Assembly: GCA_934122125.1 (NCBI GenBank)
Contig: CAKOVW010000007.1
Coordinates: 1-35,889 of the forward strand
DNA from: an uncultured Clostridia bacterium
GTDB lineage: Bacteria > Bacillota > Clostridia > TANB77 > CAG-508
DNA length: 35,889 nucleotides
Direction: 5' to 3'
This document shows positions 1-8,145 of the stretch, piece by piece (positions within the stretch are counted from its first letter, which is position 1; each line of letters begins with the position of its first letter). Under the pieces are notes generated by a model. The model was given only the letters and a program-made list of their open reading frames with translations. It was not told the DNA's origin and did not search any database. The position numbers were made by a program, and so were the translations under genes.

Positions 1-951
1 ATATTTAATCAAACAAGTACAGCAATAGGAACAGCAGAAAGTAGCTATACAAATACATTTACAAGTGCAACAGGAACGATAAAGATGACACCAACAGCAA
101 CAGGAAGCTGGTATTTACACATATTATCAACAGATAAAGCAGGGAAAGTAAGAGAAACAATAAAAGGAGTAACAGCAAAAGTAGCAACATGGACACAAAA
201 TAAAACTACAGTAACAAATGGAATATCAACAACATATGAAGTAGGAGATGATTACTCATATAATTGTGGAGTATCAGGTTATACAGGAGGATGGAAGGTA
301 TTAGGAGCAGAAAATGGAAAACTATTAATAATGTCAACAGTAGATGTTGGTTCATTAACTGTAAACTTTGGAACTGTATATAGCACAGGAGTTAGCCAAT
401 TAAATAATATGTGTGCTAAATATGGAACAAATGCAAGAAGTATAAAGGTAGAAGATATAAACAGAATAACAGGATATAACCCAGCAAACATAGGAAACGG
501 AGCAAAGTATAATGCAGGAAAATGGGATGAATATGGAAACAAAGTAACATATACAGCTAGTAAAAGTACTGCAACAAATGGATTGACCAGTACAGAGGGC
601 TTGGCTAATGGAATATTTGTCCATCCAGATGGAAGACAGATAGGAAAAAATGGGGTAACTTCAATAACGGTAGAGAATACAAAATATGAATATAGTGTAA
701 CAACTATGTTATCAAATACAAGTAAGGCTTATAAACTACTATTTAGAAGTGCTGATGATACAGAAGATATTAGTTATTTTCTTGCCAATATATTTGCACG
801 TACTAAAGAAAGAGATGTATCATTTGGATTAAGAACAGCAGGATACGGTTCAATCAATTGTTTTGAAATGTGGACAACAGCTACTTCTGCTAATAACAAT
901 AGTGGAAATGAGCATACTAGAGGTGTTCGTGCAGTAGTTCCTATTCAATAA
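1..951 (+). CDS. Surface-type protein, 3' part (Ig-like end + DUF6273-like module)
   Basis: The reading frame is open from the first base, so the gene starts upstream and only the last 316 codons are present; the in-frame ATG at 85 has no ribosome binding site and is internal. The first ~65 residues are Thr/Ala-rich with GSWYLHILSTDKAGKV, like the last strand of a bacterial Ig-like or fibronectin-like repeat. From about residue 79 (EVGDDYSYN, GGWKVLGAENGKLLIMS, ARSIKVEDINRITGYNP) it resembles DUF6273-like modules of exported clostridial proteins, and it ends in FGLR and GVRAVVP, a pattern seen at the end of C-type-lectin-like or FGE-like folds. No membrane anchor or sorting signal follows, so this module is the exposed C-terminus. 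The family assignment is from memory of such proteins; ligand and role are unknown. Codon use becomes less A-rich in the last ~250 bases. Confidence 0.75.
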   Translation: MFNQTSTAIGTAESSYTNTFTSATGTIKMTPTATGSWYLHILSTDKAGKVRETIKGVTAKVATWTQNKTTVTNGISTTYEVGDDYSYNCGVSGYTGGWKVLGAENGKLLIMSTVDVGSLTVNFGTVYSTGVSQLNNMCAKYGTNARSIKVEDINRITGYNPANIGNGAKYNAGKWDEYGNKVTYTASKSTATNGLTSTEGLANGIFVHPDGRQIGKNGVTSITVENTKYEYSVTTMLSNTSKAYKLLFRSADDTEDISYFLANIFARTKERDVSFGLRTAGYGSINCFEMWTTATSANNNSGNEHTRGVRAVVPIQ

Positions 952-970
952 ATAATATAAATAAAACTAA

Positions 971-1012
971 AGTGTGCCAATGTGAATTTTAAATTTTGGC
1001 ACACTATTTTTT
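971..1012 (+). terminator. Intrinsic terminator after the surface-type gene
   Basis: A 10-bp perfect stem (AGTGTGCCAA at 971-980 pairing with TTGGCACACT at 996-1005) closes a 15-nt loop and is followed by A and six T residues. It starts 19 bases after the stop codon at 949-951 and separates the surface gene from murF. Confidence 0.85.
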
Positions 1013-1024
1013 CATATAAAATTA

Positions 1025-1054
1025 TTGCAAAAAATATATATATTAGAATATAAT
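1025..1054 (+). promoter_or_regulatory. Sigma-A promoter of murF-ddl
   Basis: TTGCAA (1025-1030), an 18-base spacer and a perfect TATAAT (1049-1054) lie 30 bases before the murF start, directly after the preceding terminator. Confidence 0.65.
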
Positions 1055-1083
1055 AAATAAAAAACAAAAAAGAAGGGATAAAC

Positions 1084-2463
1084 ATGCAAATAATAATTAA
1101 AGATATTATAGAAAAATGTAATGGGAAGTTAATTCAAGGTAATGAAAATTTACCTTTTGATAAGCTATGCAAAGATACAAGAATTTTAAACAAAGGTGAA
1201 ATTTATTTAGGAATTCAAGGTGAGAATTTTAATGGAAGTACATTATATGAGCAAGCTCTAGAAAAAGGTGCTATTGCGTGTATTTTACAAGATGTAGAAG
1301 TTTCAAATGAAGTATTAAAAAAATATCCAGATGCGACAATAGTTTTAGTGGAAAATACAGTAAAGTGTTTGCAAGAATTAGCGGAATATAAAAGAAGTAT
1401 ATGTAATATTCCAGTAGTAGCAATTACAGGAAGTGTAGGAAAAACAAGTACAAAAGATATGGTAGCAAGTGTATTAGCACAAAAATATAAAGTACTAAAA
1501 ACACAAGGAAATTATAATAATGAAATAGGTATGCCACTTACAGTACTTAGTTTAAAAGATGAAGAAATAATGGTGCTTGAAATGGGAATGAACTCATTTG
1601 GAGAAATAAGTTTGCTTTCAAAAATTGCAAAACCAGATGTGGCAGTTATTACAAACGTTGGAACAGCACATATTGGACTTTTAGGTTCAAGGCAAAATAT
1701 ATTAAAAGCAAAATTAGAAATACTAGATGGTTTAAAGGAAAATGGAACCCTAGTAATAAATTATGATAATGATTTATTAAACAATTGGTATGAAAAGGAA
1801 AAAGGAAAATATAATATTATTACATATGGAACACAAAATGGAAGTATGGTTTTAGGGAAAAATGCAGTATTTCATGAAAATGGAACTGATTGCGAAGCTG
1901 TTATAAATGAAAAAGAATATAAAGTACATATTTCAGTAGGAGGAGAACACTTTGTATCAAATAGTTTATGTGCATTAAGCATTGCTAAAATATTTGAAAT
2001 TCCAATTGAGAAAGCATTAAAAGGAATTGAAAATTTTGAACTTACTAAAAAAAGAATGGAAATAAAGCAGGCAAAATGCGGAGCAATGGTTATAAATGAT
2101 TGTTATAATGCAAATTATGATTCAATGAAAGCTGCACTAGATTATTTAGGAAAATTACCTAATACACCCAAAATTGCAGTATTAGGAGATATGCTAGAAT
2201 TAGGTGAGTATAGCCAGACCTTACATGAGAGAGTTGGAGAAGTAGTTGCTGAAAATAAAATTGATATACTCATTTGTGTTGGAAATGAATCAAAAAATAT
2301 TCTTAAAACAGCGGAAAAAGGTGGAATAAAAAATGTATTCCATTGTAACACAAACGAGGAAGCCATAGATATATTAAACAAAGAGTTAAATAAAGATGGC
2401 GTAGTTTTGTTAAAGGCATCTAATGGACTAAAGTTTACTGAAATTTGTGATGCTATTTGCTAA
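1084..2463 (+). CDS. murF: UDP-MurNAc-tripeptide--D-Ala-D-Ala ligase (MurF)
   Basis: MurF adds the D-Ala-D-Ala dipeptide to the UDP-MurNAc-tripeptide, the last cytoplasmic step of the peptidoglycan pentapeptide precursor, using ATP. The 459-residue protein has the normal length and three-domain order of the family: an N-terminal substrate-binding domain (DTRILNKGEIYLGI), a central ATPase domain with P-loop GSVGKTS at 116-122 followed by NYNNEIGMP, and a C-terminal Rossmann-like domain (INDCYNAN, AVLGDMLELG). AGAAGGG at 1071-1077 lies 6 bases before the ATG. ddl, which makes the D-Ala-D-Ala substrate, follows immediately, so consecutive pathway steps are co-transcribed. No sign of damage. Confidence 0.96.
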   Translation: MQIIIKDIIEKCNGKLIQGNENLPFDKLCKDTRILNKGEIYLGIQGENFNGSTLYEQALEKGAIACILQDVEVSNEVLKKYPDATIVLVENTVKCLQELAEYKRSICNIPVVAITGSVGKTSTKDMVASVLAQKYKVLKTQGNYNNEIGMPLTVLSLKDEEIMVLEMGMNSFGEISLLSKIAKPDVAVITNVGTAHIGLLGSRQNILKAKLEILDGLKENGTLVINYDNDLLNNWYEKEKGKYNIITYGTQNGSMVLGKNAVFHENGTDCEAVINEKEYKVHISVGGEHFVSNSLCALSIAKIFEIPIEKALKGIENFELTKKRMEIKQAKCGAMVINDCYNANYDSMKAALDYLGKLPNTPKIAVLGDMLELGEYSQTLHERVGEVVAENKIDILICVGNESKNILKTAEKGGIKNVFHCNTNEEAIDILNKELNKDGVVLLKASNGLKFTEICDAIC

Positions 2464-2485
2464 AATGAAAGGAATGAATTTGTGT

Positions 2486-3544
2486 ATGAATAAGTTAAAA
2501 GTTGGAGTTATATTTGGTGGAATGTCAACAGAACATGATGTTTCAATATCCTCTGGTACTGCAATAATTTGCAATTTAGATAAACAAAAATATGAAGTTT
2601 TACCAATATATATTGACAAAAATGGAGTATGGTATAAATACACAAAACCAGTTAAGCAAATTACACAATTATGTGTAGGAGAAAAAATAACAGAACTAGA
2701 AAAAATAGAAAATGAATTTGAATATTTAAAAAGTTTAGATGTAGCATTTCCAGTACTACATGGATTGTATGGAGAAGATGGGACAATACAAGGTTTATTA
2801 GAATTGCTAAAAGTTAAATATGTAGGCTGTAGAGTGCTTAGCTCAAGCATTTGCATGGATAAGGTATATGCAAAGATAATATTTGATAAAGCTGAAATTT
2901 TACAGGCAAATTATGTATATGTGAAAGCAGAAAAAGGAAAATATACATATGTTCATAAAAATCTAGATGAAGAAATATTAGATTTAAATCAAATTGCTAA
3001 AAATATACAAAGTACCTTAGGATTTCCTGTTTTTATTAAACCATCTAATTCAGGCTCATCAGTTGGAATAAATAAAGCTGAGAATATAGAAGAATTAAAA
3101 CAGGCTATTAAATATGCGAGCAAATATGATACTAAAATTTTGATAGAAGAAGAAATAATTGGAAGAGAAATTGAGTGTGCGGTACTTGGAAATACAGAAG
3201 TAAAAGCTACTTGCATAGGAGAAATTTTACCAGCTGAAGATTTTTACACATTTGATGCAAAGTATAATAATGCGAAATCTAGGGTAGTAATTCCTGCAAA
3301 AATAGAAAATGAAAAACAAGAAGAAGTTAAAAAGCTAGCTATAAAGGCATTTAAAGCAGTAGACGGAAAAGGATTGGCAAGAGTAGATTTCTTTATTAGA
3401 AAAAGTGATAATAAAGTATATATAAATGAAATAAATACTATGCCTGGGTTTACTCAAATTAGTATGTATCCAAAACTATGGGAAGAATGTGGATTAACAT
3501 ATTCAACCTTATTAGATAATTTAATAGAATTAGCAATGATTTAG
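2486..3544 (+). CDS. ddl: D-alanine--D-alanine ligase (Ddl)
   Basis: ATP-grasp enzyme joining two D-alanines in the cytosol to give the dipeptide used by MurF. Seen: VGVIFGGMSTEHDVS at the N-terminus, FIKPSNSGSSVG (about 183-194) in the ATP-grasp fold, and INEINTMPGFTQISMYPKLW near the C-terminus with the metal-binding Glu/Asn and substrate-loop residues. Three ATGs are possible (2447, 2474, 2486). 2486 is chosen because it gives the family's usual start (MNKLKVGVIFGG), 352 residues, and follows AAAGGA at 2468-2473, though the 12-base spacing is long. The two upstream starts would add a non-conserved extension. It begins 22 bases after murF stops. The sequence looks like an ordinary D-Ala-D-Ala ligase; nothing suggests a Van-type D-Lac or D-Ser enzyme. 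Confidence 0.95.
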   Translation: MNKLKVGVIFGGMSTEHDVSISSGTAIICNLDKQKYEVLPIYIDKNGVWYKYTKPVKQITQLCVGEKITELEKIENEFEYLKSLDVAFPVLHGLYGEDGTIQGLLELLKVKYVGCRVLSSSICMDKVYAKIIFDKAEILQANYVYVKAEKGKYTYVHKNLDEEILDLNQIAKNIQSTLGFPVFIKPSNSGSSVGINKAENIEELKQAIKYASKYDTKILIEEEIIGREIECAVLGNTEVKATCIGEILPAEDFYTFDAKYNNAKSRVVIPAKIENEKQEEVKKLAIKAFKAVDGKGLARVDFFIRKSDNKVYINEINTMPGFTQISMYPKLWEECGLTYSTLLDNLIELAMI

Positions 3545-3554
3545 TAAAAAACTA

Positions 3555-3583
3555 TTTAAAACACTAAAAATATATGATATAAT
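3555..3583 (+). promoter_or_regulatory. Extended -10 promoter of the DnaJ-like gene
   Basis: TATAAT at 3578-3583 is preceded by TG plus one base (TGA, 3575-3577), forming an extended -10 element; a weak -35 (TTTAAA, 3555-3560) sits 17 bases upstream. It starts just after the ddl stop codon. Confidence 0.5.
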
Positions 3584-3637
3584 AAGGCACATAACAAAAG
3601 ACGGAGAATTTAAAGGGCATACTAGGGGGAAATCTAA

Positions 3638-4543
3638 ATGATTTTCAAAGATTATTATAAAATATTGGGGTTACCTAATAGTAGTGTAACAGCAGAACAA
3701 ATAAAACAAGCATATAGAGAACAAGCCAAAAAATACCATCCAGATATTAATACTACTAGCAATTTTTCAGAGGAAAGATTTAAGGATATAAATGAGGCAT
3801 ATAAGACTTTATCAAATGCCTCTTTAAAAAGAAAATATGATAGAATGTGGAATTCTCGTATAGGGAAAAAACAAAAAAGTAGTGGACAAGCCAAAAGAGA
3901 AAAGAAATCTGCTATTGCTGAAATTTTTCAAATGTTTTTTGGTGAAATAAAAAATAACAAAGAAAAAAGTGATGATATAAAAGATAAAAAAGTTGCTATA
4001 AAGGGAGAAAATATAGAAACTGAAATTACAGTATCTATTTTTGATGCATTTTTTGGCATTGAAAAAAAGTTGGCCTTGAGAGCAATTAATGGAAAGATGA
4101 GAGAATTTAGGATAAAAATACCAGCAGGAATTAGAAATGAAGAAAAAATACGTATAATAGGCCAAGGAAAACCTGGTGAAAACGGTGGAAAAGCTGGTGA
4201 TTTATTAGTAAAAATTCACATAGAAGATGACGAAAAATTTAGATTAAATGGTGTTGACTTACATACAAATTTATATATAACGCCTTGGGAAGCAGCTTTG
4301 GGAACAAAATTAAATATTTCCTCTATTGATGAAGAGGTACTTTTATATATACCACAAGGAACACAAAGTGGAGAACAATTAAAACTTAAAGAAAAGGGAT
4401 ATCTTGATGGTAAAGGTGGTAGAGGAGATTTAGTTATAAATATTCAAATAATGATTCCTGTTAATATGACAGACGAAGAAAAAAAATTATTTGAACAATT
4501 AAAAGAAATATCAAATTACAATCCAAGGAAAATACATAGTTAA
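3638..4543 (+). CDS. DnaJ/CbpA-type co-chaperone without zinc finger
   Basis: J-domain proteins stimulate the ATPase of DnaK and hand it substrates. Residues 5-70 form a J domain with the essential HPD at 34-36 (AKKYHPDI) and a following FKDINEAYKTLS helix. A Lys-rich linker (about 72-125) replaces the Gly/Phe region, and there is no CXXCXGXG zinc-finger repeat. Residues ~125-290 match the DnaJ C-terminal substrate-binding barrels (RIKIPAGIRNEEKIRIIGQGKPG, LLVKIHIEDDEKFRLNGVDL, LYIPQGTQSGEQLKLKEKG), so it is the CbpA/class B type rather than canonical DnaJ. 301 residues is usual for that class. AGGGGG at 3624-3629 is 8 bases before the ATG. It has its own promoter and is not next to dnaK or grpE, so it is probably an accessory partner rather than the main housekeeping DnaJ. 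Confidence 0.88.
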   Translation: MIFKDYYKILGLPNSSVTAEQIKQAYREQAKKYHPDINTTSNFSEERFKDINEAYKTLSNASLKRKYDRMWNSRIGKKQKSSGQAKREKKSAIAEIFQMFFGEIKNNKEKSDDIKDKKVAIKGENIETEITVSIFDAFFGIEKKLALRAINGKMREFRIKIPAGIRNEEKIRIIGQGKPGENGGKAGDLLVKIHIEDDEKFRLNGVDLHTNLYITPWEAALGTKLNISSIDEEVLLYIPQGTQSGEQLKLKEKGYLDGKGGRGDLVINIQIMIPVNMTDEEKKLFEQLKEISNYNPRKIHS

Positions 4544-4567
4544 CATAAGTTTTATCGCTCGAAAATA

Positions 4568-4596
4568 TTGACATATTGCTAAAAATGTACTATAAT
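4568..4596 (+). promoter_or_regulatory. Perfect sigma-A promoter of the coupling-protein operon
   Basis: TTGACA (4568-4573), a 17-base spacer and TATAAT (4591-4596) match the consensus exactly. It lies 75 bases before the first gene of the three-gene unit and implies high constitutive transcription unless a repressor acts. Confidence 0.85.
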
Positions 4597-4671
4597 TTAA
4601 TGTAGTGATGAAATTTAACAAAAGATAAACTATGTATTATACTACAATTCATAGAAAAAGGAGTATAAAAG

Positions 4672-5193
4672 ATGGACAAAATACAAGGTAAACACTTTAG
4701 TATTACAGATCCTCAAGGAGTAAACACAGTAATTTATAGGGTAAATAAAACACAAAAGGAGTTACTAAAAGAATATCCTAAGTTCACAGTACAACGTTTG
4801 GAATATGCAGAAGAACTAAATGGAAATTTAAAAAAGAAAACATTTTTTGTTGATGAACCAGAAAATGAGGAAGAATTAGTAATTTTATCTTTTGGAGAGG
4901 ACAAAGTAGTTATAAATATGGGTATTTTAGAAGAAAACAAAGTAAAAATAGCAAAACGTCCTATACCAATTAAGTTTGATACTTTATATTCAGAAAAAGA
5001 GCAAGAATATAAAGAATTTAGATATACACCTGACTTGAAAAGGCCTATATCAATAATAGATCCAGAAACAACTGAAGAAATCAAACCAATTTTATATTTT
5101 GATGAAGAAACAAATGAGGTAAAGGGAAAATGCAAATTACAACCATATAAGTCATATTTTGCATTTGAAATTAGAGAGAGTAAGGAAAGTTAG
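4672..5193 (+). CDS. Unknown small protein, first gene of coupling-protein operon
   Basis: A 173-residue protein that I do not recognise. It is soluble-looking (no signal peptide or membrane segment), rich in Lys and Glu with many short beta-type stretches (TFFVDEP, ELVILSFGEDKVVINMGILEE, KPILYFDEETNEV). The start is supported by AAAAGGAG at 4656-4663, 8 bases upstream. The next gene follows after 14 bases and the VirD4-like ATPase after that, all under one perfect promoter, so the product probably works with the ATPase, for example as an accessory or substrate-presenting factor; that role is inferred from position only. Confidence 0.75.
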   Translation: MDKIQGKHFSITDPQGVNTVIYRVNKTQKELLKEYPKFTVQRLEYAEELNGNLKKKTFFVDEPENEEELVILSFGEDKVVINMGILEENKVKIAKRPIPIKFDTLYSEKEQEYKEFRYTPDLKRPISIIDPETTEEIKPILYFDEETNEVKGKCKLQPYKSYFAFEIRESKES

Positions 5194-5207
5194 AAGGGAG
5201 TCTTTAT

Positions 5208-5543
5208 ATGAGTAGTACAACTGTACATTCAAATAATAACCAAAGATGTAAAACAGAAATAACAGGAATGGGAATAGTGTTTAATACCCGTGAAAATAAA
5301 TATGAAATTGAAGTAGGTCAAACTTTGGATAAGGTATTAAAAGACCATATTCAAGAACAAGGCGAAATGGGAATTAGTGTTGAAAGTGGCTACATACAAA
5401 AAACTAATGATGGCAGCAAACTAGTAACTGCCGATGGAGTTAAGTCTATGAAAAATCCAAGAGCATATGAAGTTATTTCTAAACAAAGAGAACAAAGAAG
5501 AGAAAGAAGCGGAAAAGCAAAACAAGTTGAAATAGATAGATAA
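5208..5543 (+). CDS. Unknown small basic protein, second gene of coupling-protein operon
   Basis: A 111-residue hypothetical protein with AGAAGGGAG (5192-5200) 7 bases before its ATG. The N-terminal two thirds are mixed alpha/beta (ITGMGIVFNTRENKYEIEVGQTLDKVL), the C-terminus is strongly basic (SKQREQRRERSGKAKQVE), which could bind nucleic acid or an acidic partner such as the acidic tail of the downstream ATPase. No signal peptide or membrane helix. It lies 14 bases after the previous gene and 27 before the next. I know no family for it. Confidence 0.72.
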   Translation: MSSTTVHSNNNQRCKTEITGMGIVFNTRENKYEIEVGQTLDKVLKDHIQEQGEMGISVESGYIQKTNDGSKLVTADGVKSMKNPRAYEVISKQREQRRERSGKAKQVEIDR

Positions 5544-5570
5544 GACTAATGAAAAGGTGATGAAAATCAT

Positions 5571-7631
5571 ATGAATATAAAAAGAACATTAAAAGATAAT
5601 AAAGTAAGTTTAATAATAATAGGAGTTCTATGGATTGTTTTAGCAATAATCCTAGTTTCTCCAATTGCATATTCCATTGTTGAATCTATGAACAATGGAA
5701 TTTTTGATTTTAGCAAATTTATAGGGATAATATTTGATAATATTAGTCATTTCAATACATTTGGTAAAATATTTGATGAAAAATATATAGGAGTATTTTT
5801 TAAGGCACTAGGATATTACACAATTATATATATAGTATTTTCAACAATAGGATTATTTAAATCAAAATCAAAAAGTGAATATAAAGATATTGAACATGGC
5901 TCAAGTGATTGGAGCGAAGGTGGAGAAGAATACAAGGTACTAAGTAGAAATAAAGGTATTTTGTTAGCACAAGACCATTATTTACCAGTAGATAAGAGAG
6001 GAAATATAAATGTATTAGTAGTCGGTGGTTCTGGTTCTGGTAAATCAGCATCATACTCAATACCAAATGCTTACCAAATGCTAGGTTCATATGTGTTTAC
6101 TGATCCAAAAGGTGAATTATATGATAAAACTTCAGGATTTTTAAAACAAAATGGGTATGAAATAAAGGTTTTAAACTTAGTAAATCCAGCTAATAGTGAT
6201 GGATATAACCCATTAATGCACATATCAAGTGAAATAGATGTAGATGTTATTGCAAATACAATAGTAAAAGGACAAAAATCAGAGGCAGGTAGTGGCTCAG
6301 ACCCATATTGGGATGATATGGCAGAGATGTTATTAAAAGCATTAATATACTATTTAATAGCAACTAGACCAGAGGAAGAGCAAAACTTAGCAAGTTGTTC
6401 TGAATTAGTAAGAGCAGCAAATACAAATGGTGGTAGCAACTTATTAACAGAGCTTATGAATCAATTACCATATGACCATCCAGCTAGAATGAATTATAAA
6501 TCAATAGAAATAGCACCAGAAAAAACTTATGGATCAATACTAAGCTCATTACAATCTAAACTTGGTAAATTTGACTCAAAAGAAATTGCAGAAGTAACCT
6601 CAACAGATACAATTAACTTTGAAGAAATTGGTAGCAAAAAAACAGCAGTATATGTTATATCTTCAGATACACATACAGCATATGACTTTTTATTAACAAT
6701 ATTCTTCTCACAAATGATACAACAACTATATAATTTTGCAGATGAAAATGGTGGCAGATTAAAAGTACCTACTTTCTTTATTTGTGATGAGTTTGCTAAT
6801 ATTGGTAAAATACCAGACTTTGATAAAAAAATATCAACAAGTAGAAGTAGAGGAATTTCATTTAGTGTTATTTTACAAAACTTAGATCAATTAGAGGCTG
6901 TATATGAAAAATCATATGAAACTATTATGGGTAACTGTGATACACACGTATTTTTAGGAAGTAACTCTTTTAAAACGGTAGAATATTTTTCAAAGGCTTT
7001 AGGAGAAAAAACAATTGTAAGAGATAGTACATCAATAAATAGAGATAAAAATTATCATAGACAAGGTATTAGCGAATCAGACCAAGTATTAGGAAGAGCA
7101 TTAATGACACCAGATGAGTTAAGAAGAATGGATAATGATGAATGTATTATTTATGAAAAGGGAATTAAGCCAATTAAAGCAAAAAAATATTATTATTTTG
7201 AAAGCCCAATGGCTAGAAAGTTGGCAGCAAATACATTAAATCACTTAGACTTTAATGTAGGAGATAGAGGAAAATGGAGGAAGTATAATCCATATAATCC
7301 TTATGTAGAAGATGAAGAAGACAGTAAGAAAAATGATTTAAAGGTTGAATCATTGGATGATTTATTTGATGATATAGATGATAAGAAAGAAGATACAAAT
7401 AAGCAAGAAGAAAATAAGGCAAATGAAAAAAATATACCAGAAAATAAATCAAGTGAATTAGATATAGAAAATATAGAAGAAAATGAAAAACAAGAGATAA
7501 ATAAAATAGAAGATGATGCACCAATGCTACCACAAGAAGATGATGAAAATGAGATATTTTCAGTAGATGTTCAAAAAGAATTAGAAGCAAAATTTGATGA
7601 ACTATTTGGACCAATAGATGATGAAAATTAA
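5571..7631 (+). CDS. VirD4/TraG-type type IV coupling ATPase
   Basis: Membrane-anchored ATPase of the kind that delivers DNA-protein complexes to a type IV secretion channel. Two membrane helices (about 13-35 and 73-96) precede the cytosolic ATPase. Walker A is GGSGSGKS at 152-159, followed by YVFTDPKGELYDKT; Walker B is FFICDEFANIGKIPDFDK at about 402-419, then RSRGISFSVILQNLDQLEAVY, all hallmarks of VirD4/TraG proteins. The last ~100 residues are a highly acidic low-complexity tail (runs of DDIDDKK, ENEKQEIN, EDDENE), which may be a docking segment. AAAGGTGAT at 5553-5561 provides the ribosome binding site. No relaxase, VirB4, VirB6 or integrase is present within 5.5 kb on the left or 28 kb on the right, so this is not part of a complete conjugative element visible here. 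Confidence 0.9.
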   Translation: MNIKRTLKDNKVSLIIIGVLWIVLAIILVSPIAYSIVESMNNGIFDFSKFIGIIFDNISHFNTFGKIFDEKYIGVFFKALGYYTIIYIVFSTIGLFKSKSKSEYKDIEHGSSDWSEGGEEYKVLSRNKGILLAQDHYLPVDKRGNINVLVVGGSGSGKSASYSIPNAYQMLGSYVFTDPKGELYDKTSGFLKQNGYEIKVLNLVNPANSDGYNPLMHISSEIDVDVIANTIVKGQKSEAGSGSDPYWDDMAEMLLKALIYYLIATRPEEEQNLASCSELVRAANTNGGSNLLTELMNQLPYDHPARMNYKSIEIAPEKTYGSILSSLQSKLGKFDSKEIAEVTSTDTINFEEIGSKKTAVYVISSDTHTAYDFLLTIFFSQMIQQLYNFADENGGRLKVPTFFICDEFANIGKIPDFDKKISTSRSRGISFSVILQNLDQLEAVYEKSYETIMGNCDTHVFLGSNSFKTVEYFSKALGEKTIVRDSTSINRDKNYHRQGISESDQVLGRALMTPDELRRMDNDECIIYEKGIKPIKAKKYYYFESPMARKLAANTLNHLDFNVGDRGKWRKYNPYNPYVEDEEDSKKNDLKVESLDDLFDDIDDKKEDTNKQEENKANEKNIPENKSSELDIENIEENEKQEINKIEDDAPMLPQEDDENEIFSVDVQKELEAKFDELFGPIDDEN

Positions 7632-7635
7632 AAAT

Positions 7636-7679
7636 AAAAAATAAATGATAAATAATAAGTATTTATCATTTATTTTTTT
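7636..7679 (+). terminator. Terminator of the coupling-protein operon
   Basis: A perfect 19-bp but entirely A/T-dominated stem (AAAAAATAAATGATAAATA at 7636-7654 with its complement at 7660-7678) closes a 5-nt loop and ends in a run of seven T. It begins 4 bases after the stop codon. With A-tracts on the left arm it could also work on the opposite strand. Confidence 0.7.
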
Positions 7680-7784
7680 GCATTTTATAATTATTATAAA
7701 TTAATGATAAATAATGAGATAATAAAATAATAAAACAATTAAATAATTAAATAAAATAATAAAATAATAAAATAATAAAATAAT

Positions 7785-7920
7785 AAATAATTAAATAATT
7801 AAATAATTAAATAATTAAATAACAAAATAGTAAAATAATAAAACAATTAAATAATTAAATAATTAAATAATTAAATAACAAAATAATAAAATAATAAAAC
7901 AATTAAATAATTAAGTAATT
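7785..7920. repeat. 8-bp AAATAATT arrays inside a 56-bp higher-order repeat
   Basis: AAATAATT occurs four times in a row at 7785-7816 and three times at 7849-7872. Together with a 32-base block (7817-7848) the second array forms a 56-bp unit that is repeated from 7873: the 32-base block returns at 7873-7904 with one change, then one AAATAATT and one AAGTAATT, where the copy ends. This is the pattern expected from replication slippage at two scales. Confidence 0.8.
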
Positions 7921-7943
7921 AAATAATAAATAATAAAATAATA

Positions 7944-8051
7944 AAATAATAAATAATTAAGTAATTAAATAATAAAAATAAAATAATAAATAATTAAGTA
8001 ATTAAATAATAAAAATAAAATAATAAATAATTAAGTAATTAAATAATAAAA
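7944..8051. repeat. 37-bp tandem repeat, 2.9 copies
   Basis: Units start at 7944, 7981 and 8018. Each reads AAATAATAAATAATTAAGTA followed by a further 17 A/T bases; copies one and two are identical, and copy three is identical over its first 34 bases. There are no spacers between units. Confidence 0.85.
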
Positions 8052-8079
8052 TAACAAAATAACAAAATAACAAAATAAC
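8048..8079. repeat. (AAAATAAC)x4 microsatellite
   Basis: Four perfect 8-bp AAAATAAC units follow directly on the last 37-bp unit and then decay into A-rich sequence. Confidence 0.85.
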
Positions 8080-8145
8080 AAAAAAATAAAATAATAAATA
8101 ATTAAATAGTAAAATAATAAAATGACAAAGTAATAAATGAAGAAA

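Larger units (their letters stand above)
7700..8145. repeat. Nested A/T tandem-repeat tract
   Basis: About 450 bases made almost only of A and T, with few G or C. It is built of short blocks such as AAATAATT, AATAAA, CAAAATAA and AATTAAGT arranged in nested tandem repeats (8, 37 and 56 bp; see separate entries). On the plus strand it is A-rich, with T second. No credible gene crosses it on either strand: readings that stay open are low-complexity Leu/Phe/Tyr/Ile strings. Confidence 0.85.

Noticed and set aside
85..951. A complete gene starting at the ATG at 85
   Set aside because: No ribosome binding site precedes it and the same frame is open to base 1 with matching composition, so it is the end of a longer gene.
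700..951. Target of a diversity-generating retroelement
   Set aside because: No reverse transcriptase or template repeat is found in the window; the lectin-like ending alone is not enough.
7252..7614. A minus-strand gene opposite the tail of the coupling ATPase
   Set aside because: It is the antisense reading of the acidic low-complexity tail (Leu/His/Tyr-rich), without start signals.
7944..8051. CRISPR-like direct repeats of 37 bp
   Set aside because: The units follow each other without spacers, are pure A/T low complexity and have no cas genes nearby; this is tandem duplication.
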